DNA of 64,000 bases from Cognatundibacterium luofuense (GTDB lineage Bacteria > Pseudomonadota > Gammaproteobacteria > Burkholderiales > Burkholderiaceae_D): assembly GCF_018139685.1 (NCBI RefSeq), contig NZ_JAGSPN010000006.1, positions 1 to 64,000 of the forward strand, in the 5' to 3' direction. The notes beneath the pieces are model-generated. The model ran no database searches and was not told the origin of the DNA. It saw only the letters and a list, made by a program, of their open reading frames with translations. Position numbers and translations under genes: made by a program. This document shows, piece after piece, positions 1-8,805 of this stretch. The first letter of the stretch is position 1. Every line of letters starts with the position of its first letter.

Positions 1-466
1 AATGCTGCACCTTCAGGCCAACGTCCAGCCCGTTGTCGAACACATAGCCGACACCGAGGTGATCGCCAAACTGGAACGCCGTTGAAAAACGGCGGCCGTT
101 ATTGTTATACACATGGCTGAACAAATGCACGCCCACGGCAGCTTCGCCGTACAGACCTTTGCGGTTGTTTTGCTGCCAGCGGAAAACCGGGGTGAAACCG
201 ATATCCGTAATGTTCTGTGTATCGCCATTAACACCGTTGTAAGCATTATTGCGCCATTGTGTCAGGGTTGCATCCCAGTAGCCGCCAACAAAACTTCTGT
301 TAGATTTCAGCCATTGCTGATCCCAGTTCCACTGCAAGCCGGCACGCACAAATTGGGATTTGTTGCCGGAGGCAAATTCACCGGAAAAGCTGTCGACGGC
401 ATGACTGCTGGCTGATACTGCTGTCAGCAGGCTGATCAGCGATAGTTGAATAAAACGCTTTTGCAT
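1..466 (-). CDS. pagL: PagL-like lipid A 3-O-deacylase, truncated by window edge
   Basis: Outer-membrane beta-barrel enzyme family that removes the 3-O acyl chain of lipid A. The gene starts at the ATG at 466 and runs off the window at position 1. 155 codons are visible and the reading frame is open to the edge. Residues 1-23 are a signal peptide ending in SHA. The barrel-like body holds GGYWDAT and GVHLFSH, and the visible part ends in GLDVGLKVQH. That last His fits the His of the PagL His-x-Ser catalytic pair, so the Ser lies just outside. Known PagL proteins are about 170-190 residues, so only the C-terminal strands are missing. The family is recognised from motif order, not from an alignment. 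Confidence 0.75.
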   Translation of the reverse strand, partial: MQKRFIQLSLISLLTAVSASSHAVDSFSGEFASGNKSQFVRAGLQWNWDQQWLKSNRSFVGGYWDATLTQWRNNAYNGVNGDTQNITDIGFTPVFRWQQNNRKGLYGEAAVGVHLFSHVYNNNGRRFSTAFQFGDHLGVGYVFDNGLDVGLKVQH

Positions 467-591
467 TTTCTGACCCGAATGAGAAAAATCAGTAGACTAT
501 CACAATCCCGGTACAGGCTCCCGTGTGAGTGCTGAGGTACTTTGCGGCGAAACAGTACTGGCTGGATTTGCTGTATTTAATAAGGATCAGG

Positions 592-1515
592 ATGGAAAAC
601 GCACAATCATTACCTGCAATTGGCTTTATCGGAACCGGATTAATGGGGGCGCCGATGGCGCGTCGTCTTGCGATACATGGGTATTCTGTGCGTGCATGGA
701 ACAGAACTTATACTAAAGCTGCAGCATTGCAGGAATACGGTGTCGGAGCTGTGAGTATGCCGGAAACACTGGTGTCAGATCAGGACTGGCAGGCACAGGT
801 GCTGATTACGATGCTGGATGCAGGGCCGGCTGTTCTGGAAATCGTTCACGGTCTGCTGCCATACCTGCATCCGGGTATGGTGCTGATCGATATGAGTTCG
901 ACTAAACAAAGTGAGGCGGTGGAAATTGCAGCCATGCTTCGTAATGCCGGTGTACAGATGCTGGATTGTCCGGTATCCGGCGGTGTCATCGGTGCAGAGC
1001 ATGGGACGCTGGCATTGATGGCAGGCGGCGATGCAGAAGTGTTTGCGCGTATGAAAAGCCTGCTTAGTGTATTCGGTCGGCCAGTACGTGTAGGCGGTCA
1101 TGGAAGTGGTCAGCTGGCAAAGTTGTGTAACCAGTTGATCGTCGGCGGCACAATAGAAATTGTGGCGGAGGCTTTATTACTGGCGCAGGCCGGAGGTGCG
1201 GATCCTGCGGCGGTTCGCGCTGCTTTACGCGGCGGATTCGCCGAAAGTCGCATTCTGGAAGTGCATGGGCAGCGTATGTTGGACCGCAGTTTTCTGCCAG
1301 GTGGCAAAGTCAGAACACAACATAAGGATATGCAGAATATTCTTGCAGCAGCAGAAGATGCTGGCGTTGCCTTACCCGTCACCGAAATGGTGTCAGATAT
1401 TTTTGCTAAGCTGTTACAACATCAGCCGGATGCAGATCATTCTGCGGCGATACTGGAACTGGAGCAACGGAATTCAGCGCATCGTCTCGGTAATGGTCCT
1501 ACGTTACTCCCCTAA
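592..1515 (+). CDS. NAD(P)-dependent 3-hydroxyisobutyrate dehydrogenase family oxidoreductase
   Basis: Beta-hydroxyacid dehydrogenase of 307 residues, the usual size of the family. The Rossmann signature GFIGTGLMGAPMARRL is at residues 11-26. The substrate loop DCPVSGGVIGAEHGTL follows mid-protein. The catalytic Lys is about K177 in GSGQLAKLCNQ, and HKDMQN near the C-terminus belongs to the all-helical domain. An upstream in-frame codon at 529 would add 21 residues without homology. The ATG at 592 is preferred because it follows an AGGA box (583-586) and leaves the Rossmann motif at its usual distance from the N-terminus. The substrate (3-hydroxyisobutyrate, tartronate semialdehyde or similar) cannot be told from sequence. 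It stands alone, 198 bases before fadD. Confidence 0.88.
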   Translation: MENAQSLPAIGFIGTGLMGAPMARRLAIHGYSVRAWNRTYTKAAALQEYGVGAVSMPETLVSDQDWQAQVLITMLDAGPAVLEIVHGLLPYLHPGMVLIDMSSTKQSEAVEIAAMLRNAGVQMLDCPVSGGVIGAEHGTLALMAGGDAEVFARMKSLLSVFGRPVRVGGHGSGQLAKLCNQLIVGGTIEIVAEALLLAQAGGADPAAVRAALRGGFAESRILEVHGQRMLDRSFLPGGKVRTQHKDMQNILAAAEDAGVALPVTEMVSDIFAKLLQHQPDADHSAAILELEQRNSAHRLGNGPTLLP

Positions 1516-1713
1516 ACAAGGCAGCTTAACGCACAGCAATTGCGCAAACAGTGCACATGTTAGAGCCGACCGTCAGTTTTTGGTGAACGTGCTTGCCTTG
1601 CATGCATGAAGTCGCTAGCATCGCCCCTTGGGGAAGACAAATTTTAAAACGAACGGTCATGCTTTTCTGCCGTTTACTATCACTAGTACCAATAATCAGC
1701 GACGAGGAGAACA

Positions 1714-3390
1714 ATGGATAAGTTTTGGCTCAAATCCTACCCGAAAGAGGTCCCTGCCGAAGTGCAGGTCGATCAGTATCAGTCGCTGGTCGCATTACTG
1801 GAAGACTCGTTCCGGCGCTTTGCAGCGCGCAAAGCCTATGCGTGTATGGGCAAAAGTATTACTTACCGCGAAGTAGATCAGTTATCGCTGCGCATTGGTG
1901 CCTGGTTGCAGAGTAAAGGTCTGGTAAAGGGTGCGCGCGTTGCCATTATGATGCCAAACGTACTGCATTACCCGGTGATCATGGCTGCGGTTCTTCGCGC
2001 CGGTTACACCGTGGTGAATGTGAATCCTTTGTACACACCGCGCGAACTCGAGCATCAGTTAAATGATTCCGGTGCTGAAGCGATTTTCATTCTGGAAAAT
2101 TTTGCATCGACATTGCAGCAGGTCATTTCCAAAACAGGTCTGCGCCATGTGGTTGTTGCCAGCATGGGTGATCTGCATGGCTTGCTGAAAGGCAGCCTGA
2201 TTAATTTTGTTGTGCGCAGTGTGAAGAAAATGGTGCCGGCTTTTTCATTGCCCGGTTCGATTCGTTTTAACACTATGCTGTCAGAAGCGCAGCAATTCAG
2301 TTTTAAACCGGTCAGTATCGATGCGACTGATGTGGCATTTCTTCAGTACACCGGCGGTACGACTGGCGTGTCAAAAGGTGCAACTCTGCAGCATCGCAAT
2401 ATCGTCGCGAATGTTTTGCAGGTCGATGCGTGGCTGGCTCCGGCATTGAAAGGGCATGAAAACGAAGCCCAGGTTTTTGTCTGTGCATTGCCGCTTTACC
2501 ATATTTTTGCGCTGACAGCCTGCAGTTTGCTCGGAACACGTATCGGTGCAATGAATTTGCTGATTCCGAATCCGCGTGACATTCCGGGATTTATTAAAGA
2601 ATTGCGTCAGACCCGTGTTAATATTTTTCCGGCTGTTAACACACTGTATAACGGCCTGATGAATCATCCGGATTTCGCATCACTGGATTTCTCCGGCCTG
2701 AAAATCAGTATCGGCGGTGGTATGGCGGTGCAACGTGCAGTTGCGGAACGCTGGTTCAAGATGACCGGTTGCGCCATTATCGAAGGTTACGGCTTATCGG
2801 AAACATCGCCGGTGGCAAGTTGCAATCCGCCAGATTCTACAGAATACACTGGCACCATCGGCTTGCCTTTGCCGAACACTGAACTGGCGATTCTGGATGA
2901 CGATGGCAATCCGCTGCCATTGGGGCATGCAGGTGAAATTGCGATTCGCGGACCGCAGGTGATGGCTGGCTACTGGAATCGTCCGGAAGAAACCGAAAAA
3001 GTCATGACACCGGACGGTTTCTTTAAAACCGGTGACGTGGGCATTATGGATTTCCGCGGTTATACACAGATCGTGGATCGTAAGAAAGATATGATTCTGG
3101 TTTCCGGTTTTAATGTGTATCCGAATGAAATCGAAGAAGTTGTCATGCAACATCCGGGTGTACTGGAATGTGCTTGTATCGGTGTACCGGATGCAAACTC
3201 CGGTGAGGCAGTAAAACTGTTTGTGGTGAAAAAAGATCCGAATCTGACCGTGGATCAGATGATGGATTATTGCAAGCAACAGTTCACAGGCTATAAAAAA
3301 CCGAAGTACATCGAGTTCCGTATGGATTTGCCGAAAACTAATGTCGGTAAAATTCTGCGCCGCGAACTGCGTGATAAAAAAGCGTCATAA
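1714..3390 (+). CDS. fadD: Long-chain fatty acid--CoA ligase FadD
   Basis: ATP-dependent activation of long-chain fatty acids to acyl-CoA at the inner membrane, the entry step of beta-oxidation. The 558 residues match the family length (about 560). The AMP-binding P-loop YTGGTTGVSKG is at residues 212-222. The GYGLSETSP motif lies in the middle. The fatty-acyl-CoA synthetase signature starts near residue 434 (DGFFKTGDVG ... DRKKDMILVSG). The C-terminal Lys sits in KTNVGKILRRELR. An AGGAG box stands 5 bases before the ATG. The upstream 198 bases hold a palindromic CCCCTTGGGG (1624-1633) and an ACGAACGGTC half-site that could bind a TetR-type fatty-acid regulator; that is inference. A strong terminator follows. 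Confidence 0.96.
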   Translation: MDKFWLKSYPKEVPAEVQVDQYQSLVALLEDSFRRFAARKAYACMGKSITYREVDQLSLRIGAWLQSKGLVKGARVAIMMPNVLHYPVIMAAVLRAGYTVVNVNPLYTPRELEHQLNDSGAEAIFILENFASTLQQVISKTGLRHVVVASMGDLHGLLKGSLINFVVRSVKKMVPAFSLPGSIRFNTMLSEAQQFSFKPVSIDATDVAFLQYTGGTTGVSKGATLQHRNIVANVLQVDAWLAPALKGHENEAQVFVCALPLYHIFALTACSLLGTRIGAMNLLIPNPRDIPGFIKELRQTRVNIFPAVNTLYNGLMNHPDFASLDFSGLKISIGGGMAVQRAVAERWFKMTGCAIIEGYGLSETSPVASCNPPDSTEYTGTIGLPLPNTELAILDDDGNPLPLGHAGEIAIRGPQVMAGYWNRPEETEKVMTPDGFFKTGDVGIMDFRGYTQIVDRKKDMILVSGFNVYPNEIEEVVMQHPGVLECACIGVPDANSGEAVKLFVVKKDPNLTVDQMMDYCKQQFTGYKKPKYIEFRMDLPKTNVGKILRRELRDKKAS

Positions 3391-3422
3391 AAAGCATTTA
3401 CTGTGAGGCATTTGCGGTAATG

Positions 3423-3450
3423 AAAAAGGAGACCACGGTCTCCTTTTTTT
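3423..3450. terminator. Bidirectional intrinsic terminator after fadD
   Basis: Stem GGAGAC/GTCTCC extended by A-T pairs (AAAAA on the left, TTTTT on the right) around a CACG loop. It has a T run on + and an A run that gives a T run on -, so it can end both fadD and the convergent phoD-like transcript. Confidence 0.9.
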
Positions 3451-3511
3451 ATGCAACTTCAGATTACACCGGTTTCTCGGTTGTGGGTATAAACAGCCGG
3501 TGTGACGCTGA

Positions 3512-5104
3512 TTACGCAGCAATCACACCGGGTTTTCCATCCTCGGTGATAAAGGTTTTGAGTACGCTGACACCGCTGTCTGCTTTGCTGACATCCTGTA
3601 AAGCCATCATTTGTACCTGCATACGGTGTTCACTGAAATCAGCAACAATAAAACCACGTGCATCACTACGACCAAAATGCAGATGCGGATTATGTGCGAC
3701 CAACTGTTCGGTTTCTTCCTGTGGCATGGAATTCGATGTCACCGATGTGACGCAGTACTCGGATGCCAGTACCGGATTTTCCGCTGAAACCGATTTATTA
3801 AAATCCGCGCGCAGACTGGCGGCATAAAAGGTATGAACATCGCCTGACCAGATCACCGGATTCTGTGCTTTGCTGGATTGCAGGCTTTGCAGCAGCCGCT
3901 GGCGCGCTAACGGATAGCCATCCCAGCCATCGGTCCAGACTTTGAAATCACTGGTGTTGTTTGCCGGGTTTACGACATTCTGGCGGCGACACTGCGCCAT
4001 CAGCGTTTGCTGAACGACTGTATTCCAGCGAGCCGTTGACTTGGCCAGTCCTCGCGACAGCCATTGCTCCTGTTCATAACCCAGCATAGTGCGGGTAGGA
4101 TCGCGCAGATCACTGCAGTTGCCCGGTGAAATCATCGCAGATCCGCCGCGCTGATGCGGCGTGCAAGCCTGGTAGCTCCGGTACTGACGTGCATCGAGAA
4201 CATGGAAGCGAATGAGTCTTCCCCAGTCACAGCGATCGTAGATTCTCAGCGCAGCGAATTCATTGCCCTTTGGTATTGCCTGTTGCAGGCGTACAGGCAT
4301 GTGTTCGTAAAATGCCTGATACGCCGCAGCACGCCTTTCAGTAAAGCGCAGATCCAGTCGCTCGTCACGGTCATTGGCATAGTCATTCGCGATTTCATGA
4401 TCATCCCAGGTCACCAGCCAGGGCGCAGCCAGATGGGCGGCTTGTAAGTGCGGATCGGATTTGTACTGAGCGTAACGCGCACGGTACTCTGACAGCGTGA
4501 AACTTTCGATGTCGCGACGACGCGGTTGTGCCGGGTGCTTCAGATCGTACGGACCCCATTCATAAATGTAGTCTCCGTTAAAAACGATCAGGTCAGGATG
4601 TGTGGCTGCGATGTGCCGGTGCGCTGCAAATTCACCAAATTCCCAGTGCTGGCAGGATGCCAGTGCGACTTTGCAAGCCGTCATACTGTCGGCTTCCGGC
4701 GTTGTGCGTGTGCGACCGGCCGGGCTAACGGCATCACCATGCATAAACCGGTACCAGTACCAGCGTCCCGGCTTCAGACCTGTCGCCTCTACATGCACGC
4801 TATGCGCCAGTTCAGGTAAAGCAGTGACCTCACCTTTATTTACTATCTGGCGGAATTGCTCATCTTCGGCAATTTCCCACAATACTTTCAGTGGTACTGC
4901 TGCCAGCGGTGTCGTACTCAGTGCATCTGCGAGCAGGCGCGTCCATAAAACAACGCTGTCGCTGCGCGGAGAGCCGGATGCAACGCCCAGAGTGAATGGA
5001 TACGCCTGGCTTTTTTCAGCGGCATAACCGGGAAACGCATGCGACAAAGCTGCAAGCGAGCTCAGCTGCAGCAAGCGCTGCATAAAGACGCGGCGCGATG
5101 CCAT
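3512..5104 (-). CDS. phoD: PhoD-like alkaline phosphatase/phosphodiesterase, Tat-exported
   Basis: Secreted metal-dependent phosphomonoesterase/phosphodiesterase family (PhoD, 530 residues) that releases phosphate outside the cytoplasm. The N-terminus MASRRVFMQRLLQLSS is a twin-arginine signal (SRRVF), followed by a hydrophobic stretch and AAEKS, a likely cleavage region. The PhoD N-terminal domain starts at FTLGVASGSP. Metal-binding motifs follow in order: FNGDYIYEWG, WDDHEIANDYAND and WSGDVHTFY. The frame is open 23 codons further upstream, but that start would overlap the thioesterase gene. The ATG at 5104 places the Tat motif at the N-terminus and gives TGA-C-ATG, a 1-base gap, so translation is probably coupled. 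The promoter is presumably upstream of the thioesterase gene. Confidence 0.9.
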   Translation of the reverse strand: MASRRVFMQRLLQLSSLAALSHAFPGYAAEKSQAYPFTLGVASGSPRSDSVVLWTRLLADALSTTPLAAVPLKVLWEIAEDEQFRQIVNKGEVTALPELAHSVHVEATGLKPGRWYWYRFMHGDAVSPAGRTRTTPEADSMTACKVALASCQHWEFGEFAAHRHIAATHPDLIVFNGDYIYEWGPYDLKHPAQPRRRDIESFTLSEYRARYAQYKSDPHLQAAHLAAPWLVTWDDHEIANDYANDRDERLDLRFTERRAAAYQAFYEHMPVRLQQAIPKGNEFAALRIYDRCDWGRLIRFHVLDARQYRSYQACTPHQRGGSAMISPGNCSDLRDPTRTMLGYEQEQWLSRGLAKSTARWNTVVQQTLMAQCRRQNVVNPANNTSDFKVWTDGWDGYPLARQRLLQSLQSSKAQNPVIWSGDVHTFYAASLRADFNKSVSAENPVLASEYCVTSVTSNSMPQEETEQLVAHNPHLHFGRSDARGFIVADFSEHRMQVQMMALQDVSKADSGVSVLKTFITEDGKPGVIAA

Positions 5105-5105
5105 G

Positions 5106-5525
5106 TCAGACTTGCTGAGAAATCGCGTCCAGTACCGGAATCTGACGTGGCTTGCGTTGTTCGTCAGTGGCAACGTAGGTCAGCGTTGCTTCAGTCACTT
5201 TGACAGTTTCAGCCTGCAAGCGGTTACGTTCGGCGTATACTTCGACAGAGATAGTGATAGAAGTTTTGCCGACGCGCACGATATCAGCGTAAAACGACAG
5301 TAAGTCCCCGACAAAAACAGGTTGTTTGAACAGGAAAGAATTCACCGCAATGGTTGCTACACGGCCATTGGCGCGTCGTGCTGCAGGAATCGCACCGGCA
5401 ATATCGACCTGCGACATAATCCAGCCACCAAACACGTCTCCATGGATGTTTGCATCTGCCGGCATAGGCATGACTCGCAGCGTAGGCATGCGGTTAGGGA
5501 GGGTGGTTTGTACAGATTCAGACAT
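5106..5525 (-). CDS. yciA: Acyl-CoA thioesterase, YciA-type hotdog fold
   Basis: Hydrolyses acyl-CoA to free acid and CoA in the cytoplasm. At 139 residues it is a single hotdog domain of usual length. HGDVFGGW at residues 28-35 and the catalytic-type Asp at 41 (SQVD) match the YciA/acyl-CoA hydrolase group. AVNSFLFKQPVFVGDLL and GKTSITISVEVYAE are the following conserved strands. It is first in a two-gene minus-strand unit with the PhoD-like gene and divergent from the ABC exporter gene. Substrate preference is not visible. Confidence 0.88.
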   Translation of the reverse strand: MSESVQTTLPNRMPTLRVMPMPADANIHGDVFGGWIMSQVDIAGAIPAARRANGRVATIAVNSFLFKQPVFVGDLLSFYADIVRVGKTSITISVEVYAERNRLQAETVKVTEATLTYVATDEQRKPRQIPVLDAISQQV

Positions 5526-5708
5526 CGGGACTTCCTTAAAACGTTACAATTTCAAACAGACAGCATCAACGCTATGCAGACTTTTAATGAGAAAAACGAC
5601 AGAAAACGCTGTCATTTTTCATAAGCAATGACTGTGCCGGATTCACTTTCCGGACATCATAGCGCAGAACGAATGCGACCGGCAGAATGGCCGTTACCCG
5701 CACAGGAT

Positions 5709-5748
5709 TTGAACTGCCGGGGGAAATGTTTTTCCGGCAAGTTCACAA
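5709..5748 (+). promoter_or_regulatory. Imperfect leader hairpin before the ABC exporter gene
   Basis: GAACTGCCGG (5711-5720) pairs with CCGGCAAGTTC (5734-5744) with one bulged base, and A/T runs near the loop (GGAAA/TTTTT) extend the stem. It ends about 20 bases before the preferred ATG at 5768. A leader or operator role is inference. Confidence 0.45.
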
Positions 5749-5767
5749 TTCGTTATTCAGGACATTT

Positions 5768-7633
5768 ATGAGACGCAGAGAAATATCTTCATCCGACCAG
5801 AGAGCCTCCGCACAGGGTGGAGGTGACTGGACCACAGTTAAAACATTACTGCCCTACCTGTGGGCGTACAAAGCAAGGGTGATATTCGCTTTGTGTCTGC
5901 TGGTAGGGGCGAAGCTCGCGAATATCGGCGTACCCGTGGTGCTTAAACATCTGGTGGACGCGATGTCGGTGGCGCCGGGAAATCCCGCTGCCGTCATTGT
6001 ACTGCCTGCCGGTTTGTTAGTTGCTTACGGTGCGCTGCGGATTTCAACAACTGTATTTACAGAATTGCGCGAATTTGTATTTGCCCGTGTTACTCAGCGT
6101 GCGGTCAGAACGATTGCTCTGAAAGTATTTCGTCATTTACATGCGTTGTCGTTACGCTTTCATCTGAGTCGTCAGACTGGTGGAGTCACCCGGGATATTG
6201 AGCGAGGAACACGTGCTGTTTCTTCACTGGTGTCATATGCCTTGTTCAGTATTTTTCCGACTTTGCTGGAAATTTCTCTGGTATTGCTGTATCTGGTGAC
6301 TCATTATGATATTTGGTTCTCCGGCATTACCTTTGTTGCACTGGTTTCTTATATTACGTTCACAATTTCAGTGACTGAATGGCGTACACGTTTTCGCCGG
6401 ACAATGAATGAACTGGATTCAAAGGCACAATCGCGGGCGATCGATTCTTTGCTGAACTACGAAACAGTGAAGTATTTCAGTAACGAAGAATATGAAGCGA
6501 AACGTTATGACGACGGATTGCAGCAATACGAAAGTGCTGCATTGCGCGCGCAAAGCTCATTGTCCATGCTGAACAGCGGACAGTCCGTCATCATCGCAAT
6601 CGCCGTAACGCTGATTCTCTGGCGCGCCACGCAAGGTGTCATGAACGGAACGATGAGTCTTGGTGATCTGGTGCTGGTGAATGCTTTCATGCTGCAGCTT
6701 TATGTACCGCTGAATTTTCTGGGTGTGCTGTACCGTGAAATTAAGCAAAGCCTTGCAGATATGGAGAAGCTGTTTTCGTTGCTGGATCAGAATCGTGAGG
6801 TTGCCGATGAACCTGATGCAAAGCCGTTACAGTCAGTCACGCAGCAGGGACTTGAAATCCGGTTTGATCATGTTTATTTTTATTATGATGAAAAGCGCCA
6901 GATTTTATCGGATATCAGTTTTGTGATTCCGGCTGGGAAAACAACGGCAGTGGTCGGACACAGCGGTTCGGGTAAATCTACGCTCGCCCGCTTACTGTTC
7001 CGGTTTTATGATATCCAGCAGGGTAGTATCCGTTTGCAACAAACGGACATTCGACAGCTGACTCAAGCCAGTCTGCGCAGTGCGATTGGCATTGTTCCGC
7101 AGGACACGGTTTTATTTAACGACACAATCGCTTATAACATCGCATACGGACGTCCGGATGCGAGCGAAGATGAAATCATCGCAGCTGCTAAAGCTGCGTA
7201 TATTCATGATTTCGTCATGTCTCTGCCTGACGGATATCAGACACAGGTTGGTGAGCGTGGACTCAAATTGTCGGGTGGCGAAAAACAGCGGGTTGCGATT
7301 GCACGTACGCTGCTGAAAAATCCGCCTGTACTGATTCTGGATGAAGCGACCTCGGCGCTGGATTCTCATTCCGAGCAAATGATACAAGCGCAGTTAAAAG
7401 AAATTGCGAAACACCGGACTTCACTGGTCATCGCACACCGTTTATCAACAATCGCAGATGCGGATCAGATTCTGGTGATGGATAAAGGGGAAATCACCGA
7501 ACGCGGAACCCATCACGAGTTGCTCGCATTGCGTGGTCTGTATGCAAGAATGTGGGAGCGTCAGCAAAGCGGATTGCCCGAAGATGACGATGCGGATAAG
7601 CAGTCCGCGGTCAGTGGCCTGCAGATAGCGTAA
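5768..7633 (+). CDS. ABC exporter, ATM1/ABCB7-type (fused permease-ATPase)
   Basis: Half-transporter of the heavy-metal/glutathione-conjugate (Atm1) group, acting as a homodimer in the inner membrane. 621 residues. Residues about 40-330 form a six-helix exporter domain (KARVIFALCLLVGAKLANIG and later segments; TVKYFSNEEYE is typical of the Atm1 group). The ATPase domain has Walker A GHSGSGKST at 397-405, signature LSGGE at 501-505, Walker B VLILDEATSALD near 520 and H-loop IAHRLSTI. The frame is open back to 5687, but AGGA 6 bases before the ATG at 5768 and the leader hairpin inside the extension favour 5768. The exported substrate is unknown. The LysR gene follows after 12 bases and is probably co-transcribed. 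Confidence 0.9.
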   Translation: MRRREISSSDQRASAQGGGDWTTVKTLLPYLWAYKARVIFALCLLVGAKLANIGVPVVLKHLVDAMSVAPGNPAAVIVLPAGLLVAYGALRISTTVFTELREFVFARVTQRAVRTIALKVFRHLHALSLRFHLSRQTGGVTRDIERGTRAVSSLVSYALFSIFPTLLEISLVLLYLVTHYDIWFSGITFVALVSYITFTISVTEWRTRFRRTMNELDSKAQSRAIDSLLNYETVKYFSNEEYEAKRYDDGLQQYESAALRAQSSLSMLNSGQSVIIAIAVTLILWRATQGVMNGTMSLGDLVLVNAFMLQLYVPLNFLGVLYREIKQSLADMEKLFSLLDQNREVADEPDAKPLQSVTQQGLEIRFDHVYFYYDEKRQILSDISFVIPAGKTTAVVGHSGSGKSTLARLLFRFYDIQQGSIRLQQTDIRQLTQASLRSAIGIVPQDTVLFNDTIAYNIAYGRPDASEDEIIAAAKAAYIHDFVMSLPDGYQTQVGERGLKLSGGEKQRVAIARTLLKNPPVLILDEATSALDSHSEQMIQAQLKEIAKHRTSLVIAHRLSTIADADQILVMDKGEITERGTHHELLALRGLYARMWERQQSGLPEDDDADKQSAVSGLQIA

Positions 7634-7645
7634 AGGACGAAGACG

Positions 7646-8617
7646 ATGGAAACCAAATGGCTGGAGGACTTTGTCTCGCTGGTAGAAACTAAAAGTTTCA
7701 GTCGCTCTGCAGAACTCAGGCATGTAACGCAACCGGCATTTTCACGCCGCATTCAGTCGCTGGAGGCATGGCTTGGCAGTGATCTGATTGACCGTACGTC
7801 ATATCCGACTCGTTTGACACATGCAGGTGAAATTTTTTATGAGCAGGCACTGGCGATGCTCGGGCAAATTAATAATGCACGGGCGCTGTTACGCGGAAAA
7901 CGTGCCAGCCCGCAAACCACAGTGGATTTTGCCGTTCCGCATACTTTGTCGCTGACTTATGTGCCGCGATGGTTAAATGAACTGGAAGATGCTTTTGGTG
8001 ATATCAACAGCCGTTTGCTGGCACTGAATGTACACGATGCTGTGATGACTCTGGTGGAAGGCGGTTGTGACTTACTACTGTGTTATCACCATCCGCGTCA
8101 GCCCTTGTTACTGGACGCGAGTCAGTACGACATGATCAGCATGGGTACCGAGGCATTAAGGCCTTATACCCGATGTGACCGTGATGGCCAGCCTGAATTC
8201 TTGTTCCCCGGTACCGAAGATCAGCCTTTGCCATTTCTTGCATATGCAAACAATGCCTATCTCGGGCGTATGGTTGATCTGATTATGAATGATGCACGAC
8301 AGCCTTTACATCTGAATAAGCGTTATGAAACAGATATGGCGGAAGGTTTGAAAATGATGGCGCTGAAAGGAATGGGTGTTGCCTTTCTGCCGGAGTCTGC
8401 CGTGACCCGCGAACTGAAGCAAAAACAGCTGGCCCGCGCTGACCAGAACGGTGCGGAATGGGAAGTGACAATGGAGATCCGTCTCTACCGTGAACGACCA
8501 TCGATTCAGCGCCCGGGAAAACCACTTGTGTCACGCTTGTGGGAGTATCTTGAGCAGATAGCAGCTGAAAATCGTGGTGCGAGACAGAATAAAGCACGGA
8601 GAAGTAGTCTGAGATAA
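7646..8617 (+). CDS. LysR-family regulator, HypT (YjiE)-like
   Basis: DNA-binding regulator of 323 residues. The N-terminus METKWLEDFVSLVETKSFS and the helix-turn-helix HVTQPAFSRRIQSLEAWLG closely resemble the ETKWL-start and SQPAFSRRI pattern of the hypochlorite-responsive HypT group. The C-terminal two-lobed effector domain runs from about residue 95. A ligand or oxidant cannot be assigned; the HypT link is by motif only. The gene lies 12 bases after the ABC exporter gene and upstream of gdhA, from which it is separated by a perfect hairpin and an operator-like repeat cluster. It could act on either neighbour. Confidence 0.82.
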   Translation: METKWLEDFVSLVETKSFSRSAELRHVTQPAFSRRIQSLEAWLGSDLIDRTSYPTRLTHAGEIFYEQALAMLGQINNARALLRGKRASPQTTVDFAVPHTLSLTYVPRWLNELEDAFGDINSRLLALNVHDAVMTLVEGGCDLLLCYHHPRQPLLLDASQYDMISMGTEALRPYTRCDRDGQPEFLFPGTEDQPLPFLAYANNAYLGRMVDLIMNDARQPLHLNKRYETDMAEGLKMMALKGMGVAFLPESAVTRELKQKQLARADQNGAEWEVTMEIRLYRERPSIQRPGKPLVSRLWEYLEQIAAENRGARQNKARRSSLR

Positions 8618-8647
8618 AAGGAAAAATTTGGTTTCAAGCAGACCAAT

Positions 8648-8680
8648 CATCTAACTATGCAAAAAATGCATAGTTAGATG
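8648..8680. promoter_or_regulatory. Perfect 14-bp inverted repeat with A5 loop
   Basis: CATCTAACTATGCA (8648-8661) and its exact complement TGCATAGTTAGATG (8667-8680) flank AAAAA. No T run follows on either strand, so it is not a standard intrinsic terminator. It could be an operator, an mRNA-end hairpin, or a pause site between the LysR gene and gdhA. Confidence 0.7.
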
Positions 8681-8721
8681 CAAACAAAGCATTGGCTGAA
8701 ATCCTGAGCGTGGCGCTACCA

Positions 8722-8764
8722 TGCGTCACCTTTTTGGTGCGTCACGGAAATTTTTGCACCAAAA
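8722..8764. promoter_or_regulatory. Operator-like repeat cluster upstream of gdhA
   Basis: Direct repeats TGCGTCAC at 8722-8729 and 8738-8745 (16-base period) overlap an inverted repeat TTTTGGTGC (8732-8740) / GCACCAAAA (8756-8764) with a 15-base spacer. It lies 41 bases before the gdhA ATG. The arrangement suggests regulator binding; the regulator is not known. Confidence 0.45.
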
Positions 8765-8805
8765 CATATCAAAGCACATTATTTGAATATTCAGGAGGCC
8801 GTATT

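Noticed and set aside
5687-5730. tRNA-like text on the minus strand (GTTCAAATCC near 5710)
   Set aside because: Resembles a T-loop, but the T stem has only 3 pairs and no acceptor, D or anticodon arm can be formed. It is part of the leader hairpin.
8700-8730. Sigma-54 promoter upstream of gdhA
   Set aside because: TGGCGC-TACCA-TGC has 9 bases between GG and GC where 10 are needed, and a poor -12 box.
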